Source: Bryum argenteum
Taxonomy: Eukaryota; Streptophyta; Bryopsida; Bryales; Bryaceae
NCBI GenBank assembly: GCA_037043015.1
Contig: CM073331.1
Span: 4,175,501-4,239,500 of the forward strand
Length of the DNA stretch: 64,000 nucleotides
Direction: 5' to 3'
The position numbers and the translations under genes were made by a program. The first letter of the stretch is position 1. The number at the start of each line of letters is the position of its first letter. Shown here piece by piece: positions 1-14,923 of this stretch. A model generated the notes under the pieces. That model had not been told where the DNA came from. It did not search any database and was given only the letters and a program-made list of their open reading frames with translations.

Positions 1-1219
1 GCACACTGTTGTTGTATGTGCAGTTTTTTTTCATCTATAATTCGAACAGTTGCTTGATTGTTTTGTTTTTGGAGTATTCTCTGATAGTAGAGGATATGTT
101 GTAGATGTGACAGCATTTTTTCTGTATGAAATGAACTTTGTGTGCTCGACGAAGTAGTAAGTCGGATGCTCAATTCAATCGTTGTTACTTCGAAGACAGA
201 TTTGTAGACTCTTTTCTGATAGCAGAGGACATGCTGTTGCAGTGTAGTATCTGTTTCAAGTTTAAGAGAGTTCCTGAGTAGTTTTTCAGATGCTTTACTC
301 GTTTTTACTTCGTAGAGAGATGTACAGAAAATCGTCTAGTAGTAGAGGATATGTTGAGTATTCTCTCCTCTATGAAGTGAACTTTCTGCTCGACTAAGTA
401 GTTAGTCGGATCCTTCATTTATTTATTTATTATTATTATTATTTTTCACTTTGAAGACAGAATCGTAGACTCTTTTCTGATAGTAGAGGATATGCTGTTG
501 CTGTGTAGTATCTATTTTATGTTCAAACCGAAGTTCTTGAGCAATGAAGTAGTTAGTCAGATTCTCCATTTATTCTTTTCTAGAGTATTGCAGAGTATTC
601 CTCTGATAGTGGAGGATTTGCTGTTGCCGTGAAAATTTATCTTATGCTTAGAACGCAATATCTGAGTACTGAAGTAGTTATTCAGTTGCTCAATACGTTT
701 GCTTCTACTTTGTAGACAGATTTGTAGACTCTTTTCTGATGGTAGAGGACATGCTATTTGCTTTGTAGTATCCATCTCAAGTTTAAAACCGAAGGTCCTG
801 TGTATTTGAGTATTTTTTCATCACTTCAGATGCTTTGATCATTCGTAGAGAGATTCGCCGAATGTCTTCTGATAGTAGATGATATGTTGTCGCTGTGATG
901 TATCTCTTTTTATGTATGAATTGAAGTTTCTGAGTACTGAAGTAGTTAGTCGGATGCTCCATTTTTGTGTTATCACTTTGTGGACAGATCTGCAGATTAG
1001 TAGAGGATATGTTGTTGTGTCATTTTGTACTTTGATGTATGAAATGAGCTTTCTGAGGCAGTGAGATGCTTAACTCAGTTGTTTATACATTGTAGACAGA
1101 TCTGCAGATTGTTTTATAACAATAGAGGACACGCTGGTGCTGTGCAGTATTTAGCTCATATATGATATGTCATTCAGATGCTTAATCCCTTTCTTTTTAC
1201 TGTGTAGACAGATCTGCAG
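1..1219 (+). repeat. Degenerate tandem array in the intron upstream of the LRR gene
   Basis: About ten imperfect units of roughly 100-140 bases follow one another. Each contains a block like 'gacagatttgtagactc' followed by 'tgatagtagaggatatgctg', for example near 195, 450, 715, 983 and 1094. The last unit (from about 1208) runs into the first visible exon of the LRR gene: 'gacagatctgcag' is its acceptor, and the exon's first bases align with the 'agaggatatgctgttgct' part of the other units. The array is therefore made from intron end plus exon start. No open reading frame here looks real. The stretch is read as one intron or spliced leader of the gene that starts left of the window. Confidence 0.7.
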
Positions 1220-3790
1220 ATTATGTCGCTGGCGAGGCGGCATGCTGCCACTCTTGAGTCGATTGAATTACACGGGTGAGCTATCATGCATGCTATATTC
1301 TTTTGTTTCGAAACAATTCATGAATTGATCAATACATCCAGAATCAGTTTTTTATACCGTTCAAATTCGAGGTTGTTGTCGGGGTATTGAATCGATGTGG
1401 TGTGTGACCAGTTTGAAGCAGCTAACAAGTGAAGACATCCAAAACGAGTTCGCCAATCTCCCTCGGTTACAACATTTGACAATAGCATCAGATCCACCAG
1501 TGCTTACCCCCAATTTACAGAGCCTAGCGAATCAGCTGCCAACCCAGTTAGTTACCTTGGATCTTCACACAACAGGTTACAGCACAGCAGTCTTTTCTAC
1601 TCCTAACAGCCGAACTTTTCCTGCTTCAATCACAGACACTTTTGTAGGAGCACTGTGTGATCGATGCCCCAATCTGAGAAGGTTGATTCTCGATGCCGAT
1701 TCGTTTATTAGCGAAGCCACATTTGCCAAAATGTGTCATACATGGCCATCCCTGACCTTGTTACATATCAACAGTCCTGCTCTGGGCTGGAGTTCAATCC
1801 TTCATGTCTTCCAATCTTGCCAGTCTTTGCAAGAGCTTTCCCTCTGTTCTTCCAACCTTACTATCCCCCAGAAAATCGATGCCGACACTGCGGGTTACAG
1901 TGACGGAGTTGAAGTGGCTGAGATGTACTCTCAGAAAGTGCTGTCAGATGTGATGCCCCCGACTTTGGTCTCCTTTCGTCTTTATACTTCTCTCCATGTC
2001 TCGGTTCCCTGGGATCTCATTCCTGCTCAAGATCTCATGCGCTTCAAAGGGCACCACTTTCGGCAACTGCATGCTCAACATTTGTATCAAATGAGCTGGC
2101 AGAAAATTTCGGTGTGGTGTACCAATATCAGATCGCTGGACTTGTCGCATCCTCACCATCATCACTTCAAGCCCACCGAGGTAATCATGAATGGTATTAT
2201 TTGCACTTGTGATGTTTTAGTTTTCATTTCTTTTACCATATGAGCTGTACCTAACTCTGGGTGTTGTTCTCCACTTTGGTTGGCAGGGAGAGGAAACAGC
2301 TCTTTGCAGAGTAGTGAAGCATTTGGTGCAGCTTGAAGAGCTTGCACTTCCTGCAGCTTCCGATCGTATTCTCTCAGAAATTGGTCGTTGTTGCCCGAGG
2401 CTAACGAGATTGTTCTTTCAGGTAACTATTGTAGTAGTTTCTGTTCGTTTTGAAAGAATGTAGTTTAGTAATTTGAGCCATTCAAGTGTGTCTGATAAAC
2501 AGACTGGTTAGTGCACTCAAATCAGCGGACATTACAGCACATTGAAATTATCTCTCTCATATAAAATCGATTTTCTATATTGCAGTTTTGTCGTACGAAA
2601 TATTTGAAGCATTCAGGCCTGACACATTTACTTCTTCTACTGGAACGCATCAGGGTTGGAGATTGCAGAGATCAGGACCACTTACGAAACAAGCGAATGT
2701 TAGTGATCGTGGTGTCATAAGCTTAGCCGAAGGGTGTCCTGAGCTTCGTGTTTTAAGCCTCGGAGGATGTATTAAGATCACTATGTCCTCCATTAGGTAC
2801 CATTCTCTTGCTCTTAACAGTATTCCTTGCAACTCTATCGTGATCTTTCTAAGCTGATACTAGAATGGCATTGGTTTTCTTGCAGGGTGCTTACATTCCA
2901 CTGTAAAAAAATCGAGGTGCTGGAGCTTGCTGGCTGCTCCGCTTTAACAGATAGTGCAATTACATTACTCATAGAGCGACTTGGCTCCTCGTTGCTGCTT
3001 CTAGATTTACTTGGCTGCTCGAAGTTGACCTCCGCTGTCATGCAATCGATTTACCTTCACGTCCTGGTTAGTCTCGGGCCATCTTTCAATATGTCCTTCA
3101 GAGTCCTGTTTTCTAATCTCATCAATGCCTACTGATTTGACCATGATATGTTGCATTATGCCATGGTATAAGACTTTCTTCATGATTTTGAAGAGATTTG
3201 CAGTTAAGGTAGCGACACCCATTCCCGTGGCTTTAAGCTAATTATCATACTTCTGAATGAGGAGTACGAGAAATTATTATACCAGGGGAAAGGCAATTAG
3301 ATTTTAATCTGAAATGTATCGAAAAAGTCATGTTATTGGAAAATTTGTGTTCGTTCTTGATAATCAAAGTCAAAAATTGATTTGCACATTTTGACTGTGT
3401 CTAAATGGCCTTGATTCCGTGACTTGGAGAAGCAAATTCTGCCACTATACCTTTACTGCATTTAGTAATATTTGTTCTCAACAAATGATCAAAGTCACTC
3501 AGATTGAGGTGCCCTGTATGCTGACGCAAATGGGTACAGTAACGGGAATGGGTGTCGCTACCTTATCTGGTTCGAGGGGTTAATTGTTTGCTGTGGTGTT
3601 ACAGGCTGATTCTCCTCAAAGGATAAGCCTGCGAGTGCTGACCATTCCAAATAGCATCAAGACTGCGAGTCGAGCTGCAATAGCCAACTTGACCAAGCTT
3701 CTGCCGTTCCTTAGTGTGAGAGGGAACAACAATGGGTTTCATTGGGATGGATTTTATCATTGTAGACCTTGGAGCTACTGCAGCAGCTAG
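1220..3790 (+). CDS. Leucine-rich-repeat protein, probably F-box/LRR type (3' part)
   Basis: Exons read as 1220-1275, 1412-2180, 2287-2421, an exon ending at 2796, 2886-3066 and 3605-3790 (stop). The 1275/1412 junction is phase 2 and joins 'LESIELHG' to 'LKQLTSED'; 2180/2287 is phase 0; 2796/2886 is phase 2; 3066/3605 is phase 0. The product is a run of cysteine-containing LRRs such as 'CPNLRRLILD', 'CPELRVLSLGGC', 'IEVLELAGCSALTD' and 'LLLDLLGCSKLT', typical of substrate-binding LRRs of SCF ubiquitin ligases. No F-box is seen, so the 5' exons probably lie upstream. An in-frame ATG sits at 1223, but an upstream phase-0 exon is more likely than a start there. The exon ending at 2796 is ambiguous: the frame given by the acceptor at 2585 hits a stop, while the LRR frame needs an acceptor near 2653 or 2668, or a frameshift. 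A possible AATAAA lies at 4363. Confidence 0.7.
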
Positions 3791-4440
3791 AAACACCTAC
3801 CTCTGTTAAAATCTTGAACCGAGGTATTTATTGAGCAGCCTCCATTTTTGTATATAGATTTACTGACCTTTGTGGAACACAATGTCAGGTTGCAATTAAA
3901 TGACTAACTTCTGCACCTTTTATTTATCAAACAGCTCAGTGGTGCATGCTGTTGAGAAGTTACTCATTTACCTGCAATTAAAATGTATACTTTAGTTTAT
4001 CAGTATATAGTGCTCAGAGGAAATATCCTACTGGCGTAATAGTAGTGGAAATTCTCAGTTAGTGTGTGAAAGACACTATTTGGTGGACATCCGTGTTAGA
4101 GGGGTACTTTGCAAAGACTGTAACGTACATTAATATGCAAATACGGATGTAGGTTGGATATTCATTTGGAATGAGATATTCTTATTTGGCTTTAGTTGTC
4201 AGAACTCGTAGTTTATGATTTTTCTGTATGCCTTATGAACTTCAAGGTTTGAAGTTGTGCAGACTTTTATTCCTTCTGTCGGGTATGTTCACGGAGTTAT
4301 GGTTGCTCTGTTTGGCATCGAATCGTTTCTGGATACTTTTTGTGTCGTCATGTTTGTACGTGAATAAAGAGATTCGTGAAATTCATTTTTAAACTTTGAT
4401 CACATTGTTGTAGGTCTTTCCATCTGGAAGCCAACCCCTT
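3791..4440 (+). other. 3' UTR and spacer of the LRR gene
   Basis: AT-rich with no gene. Polyadenylation-like signals occur, for example AATAAA at 4363. Nothing else is recognised before the repeat that begins near 4440. Confidence 0.4.
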
Positions 4441-4960
4441 TGCCTCTCCCCCCTCCAACCCTCTAAGGTAAGCTGCTCAATAATGGCTCAAATTTTTTGC
4501 AGTGGAACATCAGTACAATTTGTGGAGGGGAAAGTAAGTGGAAGGATGCAGTATGCTATGAAGTTTTGAAAGTGGACTAAAAGTTGTTTCTAAAACGGTG
4601 TCTTCAAATGACACTCTATAATGTTTGTTGTGAGTATATGGTATTGCACTTGTAGAGAAGTGTCTTGATTACACCACACAAGTATACCATATAGTGGTAT
4701 TTTAAACCCAAAGTGGCTTTGTTGGTATAGCTCCTAGGGTATTCAAGACACTTTTCTACTAATAATGGTAAATTGCAAAGCTATAATGTGAAAAAGCTTA
4801 GAGCTCCATCATTGCTAATACTCCCTTTCAGAGCACTCTACCTCAAATATCTCAATCGTTTGGCTTTGGAGTGTTGTTGGACACCCAGATGCCCAGATAC
4901 ATTCCTCGAATCAAATAACATTTCAATTCCATTGACTTTGACATTTCTCAACCAACTGAA
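4440..4960 (+). repeat. Dispersed repeat family A, copy 1, with a nested fold-back insert
   Basis: The segment shares 'gctcaataatgg', 'ttgcaaagctat' and 'gctccatcatt' blocks, in the same order, with copies near 23935-24250 and 33868-34150 and, reversed, near 15840-16120 and 59580-59890. Inside it, 4652-4759 is bounded by inverted arms GTAGAGAAGTGTCTTGA and TCAAGACACTTTTCTAC. This looks like a small fold-back element inserted into the older repeat. No coding capacity is seen, so it is read as a non-autonomous transposon relic. Confidence 0.55.
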
Positions 4961-5625
4961 TTTAAGATACAAGGATGAAAGTGGAGAAAGGAAAACGAAA
5001 CAAAGCTCTCTGACCCGAAGCTCTGAACGTCAAACTGGATGAAACGAGGGGAAAAAAAAAGGAAAAGGATAAGTTATTCCCTCCTTCGTCTCCTCCTTCC
5101 TTCCATTTTGGTGGCGGAAGCTGCTGCATGCATTTCATCATCCGACGGAGCTATCGAAGCTCCCCTGTCACTAGTACGTTATCATTCTTCTTTTGGTTTA
5201 TTTAGTTGCCGCACTCTCCTCCTGCATTCGTCGCCTTTTCGCTTCCACATTCCTTCTTCCCTTTTGTAGCCGCCAGAGCGTGTAATCAGAAACCTCTTCT
5301 CAATTTCTTTCTTCTGGGTCTGTAAGTTTCCGGATCGTGAATCGACAGTTTGTTCGTCGACGGGGAGAATTGGAATTTCGATCAGACCGCTCGGTGGTAG
5401 GGTTCTGGAGGAGAGTATTGTGCAGGACACGTTCGAGTTGCGGTTGTTAGATTTTCACATTAGACTCCGAAGTTGTTTCTTGTAAGTAGTAACTATTTGC
5501 TATGAAGGTCGCTATTAAAACCCTAGGAGTCGTTCAAATGAACTGTGAAAAATTTGAAGATTAGAATTGGAAGTTTAGCGGCGGTAGTTATTTGACGGAT
5601 CGCGAAGTTCGTTGCTGACATTTAC

Positions 5626-5767
5626 TTTCTCTTTGCGTTCAGGACAATTCGGTTCTATTGGTAGGGAGGGAGCGGGAGCGTAGCTTCGGCAGAAGTATAT
5701 CTCCTTGCGTTCAGGACAATCTGACTTCATCGTTGGGAGGGAGGGGGAGCTTCAGCAGAAGAATTAG
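5626..5767 (+). repeat. Two-copy direct repeat carrying a splice-acceptor-like junction in the glutathione synthetase leader
   Basis: Two units about 71 bases apart both read 'ttgcgttcaggacaat', then a G-rich block ('gggagggag'), then 'cttcggcagaag' or 'cttcagcagaag'. The 'gcgttcag' ends look like intron acceptors. The repeat sits in the leader of the gene that starts at 5892. The rest of 4960-5851 is leader or promoter sequence with no convincing coding exon. Confidence 0.55.
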
Positions 5768-5851
5768 GTAATTTTTTGTAACCGGAGATCTGGTGGTGGA
5801 ATTCTGTGCGTCAAATTTTGGGTTTCCGTTGGAATTTGCGTTGTAGGAGTG

Positions 5852-6043
5852 ATGTATGTTGTTTTTCCGCATGGTGTTCATCAGGTGATTGATGGCAACC
5901 TTGTGTCAATTCCAGATGCACTCCGGGTGCGCTTTCCACGTTACTCCAGCCACATCAAAGATTCTCTCAACACAGAAATGTGGACAATTAAGACCTGCGC
6001 GGCAAACAATCCAGGTATGGGAGGGTCCTTCAACGGCTGGTAG
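5852..6043 (+). other. Possible upstream ORF overlapping the glutathione synthetase start
   Basis: An ATG at 5852 opens a 63-residue frame that starts 40 bases before the main ATG (5892), runs through it in another frame and ends at 6043. It resembles no known family. If translated it would hinder initiation at 5892 and could favour reinitiation at the internal in-frame ATG at 6117. Chance occurrence is possible. Confidence 0.35.
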
Positions 6044-7562
6044 GCAACCCGAAGCTGCAAGCAATGGCAGGAGTGTGATTAGGGGGAGTCTACAGCGGCG
6101 AGAAGCGGTCGCAGCGATGGGAGATCGCTTGACTGACGAAGTCGAGATCCTGCCCAAAGAACTTCCGCAGGAAACTCTGGACGAAATTGTGCAGGAGGCT
6201 CTAGTTTGGGCCACTTTGCACGGTGCAGTAGTCGGGGACAAGGCGAACTCCAGGTCCGCCACTTCACCCGGTGTCGGAGTAGTCCACGTACCACTCTCCC
6301 TCCTCCCCACAGCCTTCCCCAGAGAAGCCTTTGCTCAAGCTCTCGAGCTCGCCACGCACTACAACACCCTCGTGGACAATGTAAGCCAAGATACTTCCTT
6401 CCTTCGGGAAGCTCTTGCACAGACACGAAGAGCTGATCCTTTCACAGGGCGTCTCATGGACATCTACGACACCGTCCTTGCCGAAGGAATCTCCCAGGAG
6501 GTTCAACTCGGACTACACCGAAGTGATTACATGTTGGACATGGTCACTGGCGATCTCCTGCAAGTGGAGATGAATACAATCTCTTCCTCGTTCGCAAGCC
6601 TCGGAGCGCTAACTTCGAAACTGCACAAATACATCGTCAACCGATTCGGAGCTTCTCTCGGACTTAGCCCTGAGAATGTACCAGAGAATACTGCAATGGA
6701 GGATTTTGCACAGGGTTTAGGTCAAGCTTGGTTGGAGTTCAACGACCCGAACGCAGCCGTGCTGATGATTGTTCACGCTACTGAGTCCAACATGTACGAT
6801 CAACAATGGCTGAGCTTCAAGCTTTACGAATCATTCGGCGCGAAAGTGATTCGACGAACGTTCGCCGAAGTCCACGCTCAAGGGAAGCTTGATCACAACC
6901 GCAGGTTGATGATAGACAATCAACCTGTGGGAGTAGTGTACTATAGATCAGGATATTCACCAGATGACTACATTACAGATTCTGACTGGGATGCGAGGCT
7001 ATTGATGGAAAGGTCGACCGCTATCAAATGCCCAAGCATCGCATACCATCTCGTTGGTGCGAAGAAGATCCAACAGGAGCTTGCAAAACCCGGAATCCTC
7101 GAGCGATTCTTACACGAGAAAGAAGCCATTGCGAAGGTGAGGGCGTCCTTTGCAGGTCTCTGGAGCCTCAACGATGATGCGAGTACCGATGCTCTGAAGG
7201 AAGCTGTTGCAAAGCCGGAGGGGTTTGTGTTGAAGCCACAGCGTGAAGGAGGTGGGAATAACATTTATGGTAAAGATGTTGCAAGAACGATTGAAAAGCT
7301 GAAGCAAGAGGAATTGGCTGCTTATATTTTGATGCAGCGAATTTTTCCTGCTGAAAACTCAAGTTACCTCATTCGAGATGGCGTTTGGCGAACGGCCAAG
7401 ACCGTCTCGGAGCTTGGTGTCTTCAGCACTTACTTAAGAAATGGAAAGAGGGAGATTCTGAACAAGCAAGCTGGTCACCTTGTTCGTAGCAAAGTTGCGG
7501 ATTCGGATGAAGGTGGTGTTGCTGCTGGGTATGGCGTCCTTGATAGCCCCTACCTTACCTGA
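5892..7562 (+). CDS. GSH2: Glutathione synthetase, eukaryotic type, probably organelle-targeted form
   Basis: ATP-dependent ligation of glycine to gamma-glutamylcysteine, the last step of glutathione synthesis. The frame is 556 residues, uninterrupted, from ATG 5892 to the stop at 7560-7562. Family hallmarks are clear: 'QVEMNTISSSFASL' near residue 222 (substrate binding), 'HATESNMYDQQW', the glycine-rich ATP loop 'KPQREGGGNNIYG' near residue 447, 'LMQRIFPAENSSYLIRDG', and the carboxyl end 'GGVAAGYGVLDSPYLT'. The first about 75 residues lack homology and are rich in Ser, Arg, Gln and Ala with few acidic residues, like a transit peptide. A shorter cytosolic form could start at ATG 6117 (MGDRLTDE). 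Flowering-plant GSH2 genes are split into many exons, so an intron-free coding region is notable; non-coding leader introns are likely. Identity is very secure, the exact start less so. Confidence 0.95.
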   Translation: MATLCQFQMHSGCAFHVTPATSKILSTQKCGQLRPARQTIQVWEGPSTAGRQPEAASNGRSVIRGSLQRREAVAAMGDRLTDEVEILPKELPQETLDEIVQEALVWATLHGAVVGDKANSRSATSPGVGVVHVPLSLLPTAFPREAFAQALELATHYNTLVDNVSQDTSFLREALAQTRRADPFTGRLMDIYDTVLAEGISQEVQLGLHRSDYMLDMVTGDLLQVEMNTISSSFASLGALTSKLHKYIVNRFGASLGLSPENVPENTAMEDFAQGLGQAWLEFNDPNAAVLMIVHATESNMYDQQWLSFKLYESFGAKVIRRTFAEVHAQGKLDHNRRLMIDNQPVGVVYYRSGYSPDDYITDSDWDARLLMERSTAIKCPSIAYHLVGAKKIQQELAKPGILERFLHEKEAIAKVRASFAGLWSLNDDASTDALKEAVAKPEGFVLKPQREGGGNNIYGKDVARTIEKLKQEELAAYILMQRIFPAENSSYLIRDGVWRTAKTVSELGVFSTYLRNGKREILNKQAGHLVRSKVADSDEGGVAAGYGVLDSPYLT

Positions 7563-10000
7563 TTTTTTCTGGTTCAGGCTTTAGTTACCTACATTATTTT
7601 TTCATCATTTCAGCTACCGCTTACGTGCGGGTAGTCATCACTTCCGAATCTATTTTTTGAAGCCACATTACGGTCTCATAATTCTTGAGGAAATCTCCCT
7701 AGTTATACGTAACGTTAGCCGCTTGTATATTTCTATGATCAGCTAAAGATGAATCCTCGCCATTTTGTACTCGTGTTATGATCAACTTGAAATGGTGCAG
7801 ATTGTTGAGTTGATAAAGGCCTACAGTTGTTGGGCTGTCAATGCCCGTTCTGGGGTACATGTTACAAGAGAGATGCAACAATCAAGGCTACCTCACAAAA
7901 CAGAGGGAGTTTTGACCTAAAGCTCATGAAGCCTACTCAGTTGTTGGCCTTACGTTTAACTTTTACACATTCCATGTGGTTCGATTTGATGGGATGCGAA
8001 GTTGGGTGATGCATTCAGTTTGTACGACAGACTCTTTCTTAATTTAGATTGTTCATCTATCTGTTTGCTTTGCATCGAAGATTGAGTACTGCACGTGGAA
8101 GGACCAACAGTGTTTGTTATGATTTGTTAGGGTCCTGCTTTTACACTTTTATATCCTTCTGTGTGGTTATCCTTCGAAGTTGTTATAGGCTTCACCCCTT
8201 CACCCTATTCACCTACTCCAACCCCAAGAATTCTAAATCCTCGTGTTCTTATACCTTCTTGAAAGGCACTCGTCTAACATCTTATGTCATCCCCTGAAGA
8301 AGTGTGGTCCACAGTGATCTCCAATCTGAAATCATCAATTAGTTTGAAAGAAAAAAAAACGTGAATATGAGAAATTCAACTGTAGGATCTTGTTCAGAAT
8401 CATTTAATTGATGTACCCACCAAGTTTTATCAGATTTGATCGGACAAAGTTTCATTTTTTACAAAAAGGATATTTCTAAATTTAGGTTTAGTGACCCAAT
8501 TTGGGCTTCTCTCCTTTTAGGGGTTGATTTTGAACTATATTAGGCATTAGAGTATGAAGTTTCTTCTCTTCCAACGTGTAAACTTTTACTTGATTGGAGT
8601 CTAAATTCAAAAGATGTGAGTAATCTTGAAGACATTTAATCCTTTATTTATGAAGGGTAGATTTTAGATTCTATGGTTGTTTTGCACAAAATTTTCAAGA
8701 TCATGGTTTTTGAAGTACGGAAATGTATCCATTGTACTCAAAATCTTCTGCAAGTTGTAGAGTTTTTCCATACCTTTCCACAAAGTCATTTCATGCATCA
8801 AAATTTCTTATACTCTAGTAGATATTCACGGTTAAAGTTTGAAAACACTATTTGAAATCTGCCCAAAACTGCCCAAACTACGGTATATGCTCCTTTATTC
8901 CCAAAATCTGCCCAAAATAAATAAAATCGCAGGAATTTCCAAAATGCACCAAAAAAATGAGATTTTACTTTTTTACAAGTTCTGTTTTTTGGTACTTGGA
9001 AACAAGGTTTTAAGGCATGATCTCATGGTTTGGATCTTTCATTCACTTATTCTTTGACATTGCAAGAGGGTAAAAATTGCATACTTAGACATGTTCCTAA
9101 GTCACTTAGAAATGAGAATTTAAAGAGCCACAATTCAAATTTACTCTTAAAATTGGTTTTTTGGGCTAACAAAAAACTAAGAACCTATCCTGCAACAAGG
9201 GATTTATTTATTATTTTTTATTTTTTTTCCCCCCAACTTTTAAATGTTACTATCTCACAATTGGTAAGGAATTTGAAACGAAGTTTTGGTACACATACAT
9301 GGACAAGTTATGTATAAGATCTTACTGTTACATACTTGAGATTATGTCAAAAGTTGAAAATTTCCATCTTACATCGAAAAAGGGTGATTTTGAGGAGTTT
9401 TGACAGTTTTGGGGGCTTTCGACTTTAAGGGTTAAGCATATCAACACAATAACAACTTCTTTCTAACAATCTTAAAAATGGGAATAAATTTTGTTCTCCT
9501 TGGAGGACACGATCCCCATGCAATTTCCATGTGCATACAATGGTACACCAACAACACTATTCAAAAAGCAATAGGCCACCGAACAATCAACCAAAACGAC
9601 AACGAACCCAAAGCATCCCCATGATAACTCTTATCGAAGAAAGCATGGCCCGCCAGCCATGGCAGCAGGCAGGCCAAAGCGCCTTCTCGGGTATCTTCCA
9701 CAAGCTTGAAAGATCAGATCAGACGGAGTAGGAAACTTGCTTTGAATGGAAACTGTTCATGCACATGCTCTGTCATGGCAGGTGGAAAGAAGAACGAAAG
9801 AAAGAAAGAAAGAAACTCTTACCGTGGAGCTTAAGTCACTCTGAGCTGACTCCGTTTAGCGAACGAACAATATTCAGCCGCGATTCTTGCTTGCCTTGCT
9901 TAAGGTAATGTTCAGCCAAATTGTGAGGAGCTCCAGATTTTAATGCGGTATTTGTACTTATTAGCGGATAAAAACAGGGCGAGTCGCCGCGTAGTTTCTT
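7563..10000. other. Intergenic region between glutathione synthetase and alanine aminotransferase
   Basis: No gene is seen. The 3' UTR of the upstream gene probably extends several hundred bases. The part near 8560-9440 is very AT-rich and includes a dispersed block ('ctcacaattggtaaggaatttgaaac', near 9255) that recurs near 29890 ('ctcacaattggtgaggaatttg'). A GAAA microsatellite lies at about 9796-9815. A TATA-like 'gataaaaac' near 9967 may belong to the next gene's promoter. Confidence 0.5.
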
Positions 10001-10029
10001 TGACCATTATTGTGTCGTGCTGACGCTTG

Positions 10030-10990
10030 GAGGATCGTCAGGAGGGACAAGTATTGTAGCTTTTAATCCGCATTGCGAAGTATCGGAGGAGTGTATTTTG
10101 ATTGGAGGAGCGGAAGCGATTGGAGGTAAGAGCTGTTCTTGCGAGTTGTAGGAAGTGGAATACGAATTTAAGCATTGTAGCGTGGTCAAATTTCAGTGAG
10201 GCTTATGTATTGACTGTAGAAGCGGAATCGATTTGAGGTAAGAGATGTTGTTTAGCTGTTCTTGCGGTTTTTAAGATATGGAAGGTAAATTTGTGTTGTC
10301 GGAGCTGGAATTTGTTAGTGCTGTTGTGATCGGGAAAGAAATAAGAGACGTTGTTTATTGTTCTTGCGGTGTGTAAGAGTAGAAATACGAATTTAAGTTT
10401 TTTAGCTTTTAATCCGTACCATCAGTGTGAGGCACTTTGTTGAGGAGAAGTATCTTCTTACTGGAGGAGCGAATGCGAATAGAAAGTAGAGACGTTGTTT
10501 CAGCTGTGCTTGTGGTGTGTAAGAAGAGTAGTACGGATTCAAGTTTTGGATTTAATTGGCATGTTCTAATTACCGTGAGGCCTATGTTTTGACTGGAGGA
10601 GCGAAAGCAATTTGAGGTAGGAGACGTTATTTAGCTGTTCTCGAGAACAGGAGTACGAATTTAAGTTTTGTAGCTTTTGATCGGTATCATCAAATTTTAG
10701 TGTGAGACATTTTGATGAAGAGGAGTATCTTCTGAGTGGAGGAGCGATTTGAAATTAGAGACGTTCTTTAGCTGTCCTTTTAGTGTGTGGAAAAGGAATA
10801 CGAATTTGAGTGTTGTAGTGTGAGGCGTGGTCAAATATCAATTTGAGGCGTTTTGACTGGAGGAGCGGAAGCGATTTGAGAAAGGAGTCGTTGTTTAGAT
10901 GTTCTTGCGGCGTGTGAAAATCGGAATTCGAATTAAAGTTGTAGGTGCTGGAAATTGAATAGGTGTCGTGGAAGGACGAAGCAAATAGTG
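10030..10990 (+). repeat. Tandem array of donor-junction-like units in the alanine aminotransferase leader
   Basis: About seven or eight imperfect units of roughly 90-150 bases. Each has 'ggaggagcggaagcgatttgag', then often 'gtaagag' (a donor consensus), then 'acgttgtttagctgttcttgcg', then 'tacgaatttaag'. Units are visible near 10104, 10214, 10463, 10583, 10735 and 10856. The block just before the start codon ('gctgctgtgatcgggaaa') also has an earlier copy near 10315-10335. The array is read as leader exon/intron sequence duplicated in place. Confidence 0.65.
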
Positions 10991-11017
10991 CTGCTGCTGT
11001 GATCGGGAAAGGAAGAG

Positions 11018-14923
<3,906 letters not shown>

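Noticed and set aside
1..1219. CRISPR-like array because of the regular repeats
   Set aside because: Units are degenerate over their whole length, spacers are not unique, and the DNA is eukaryotic nuclear sequence.
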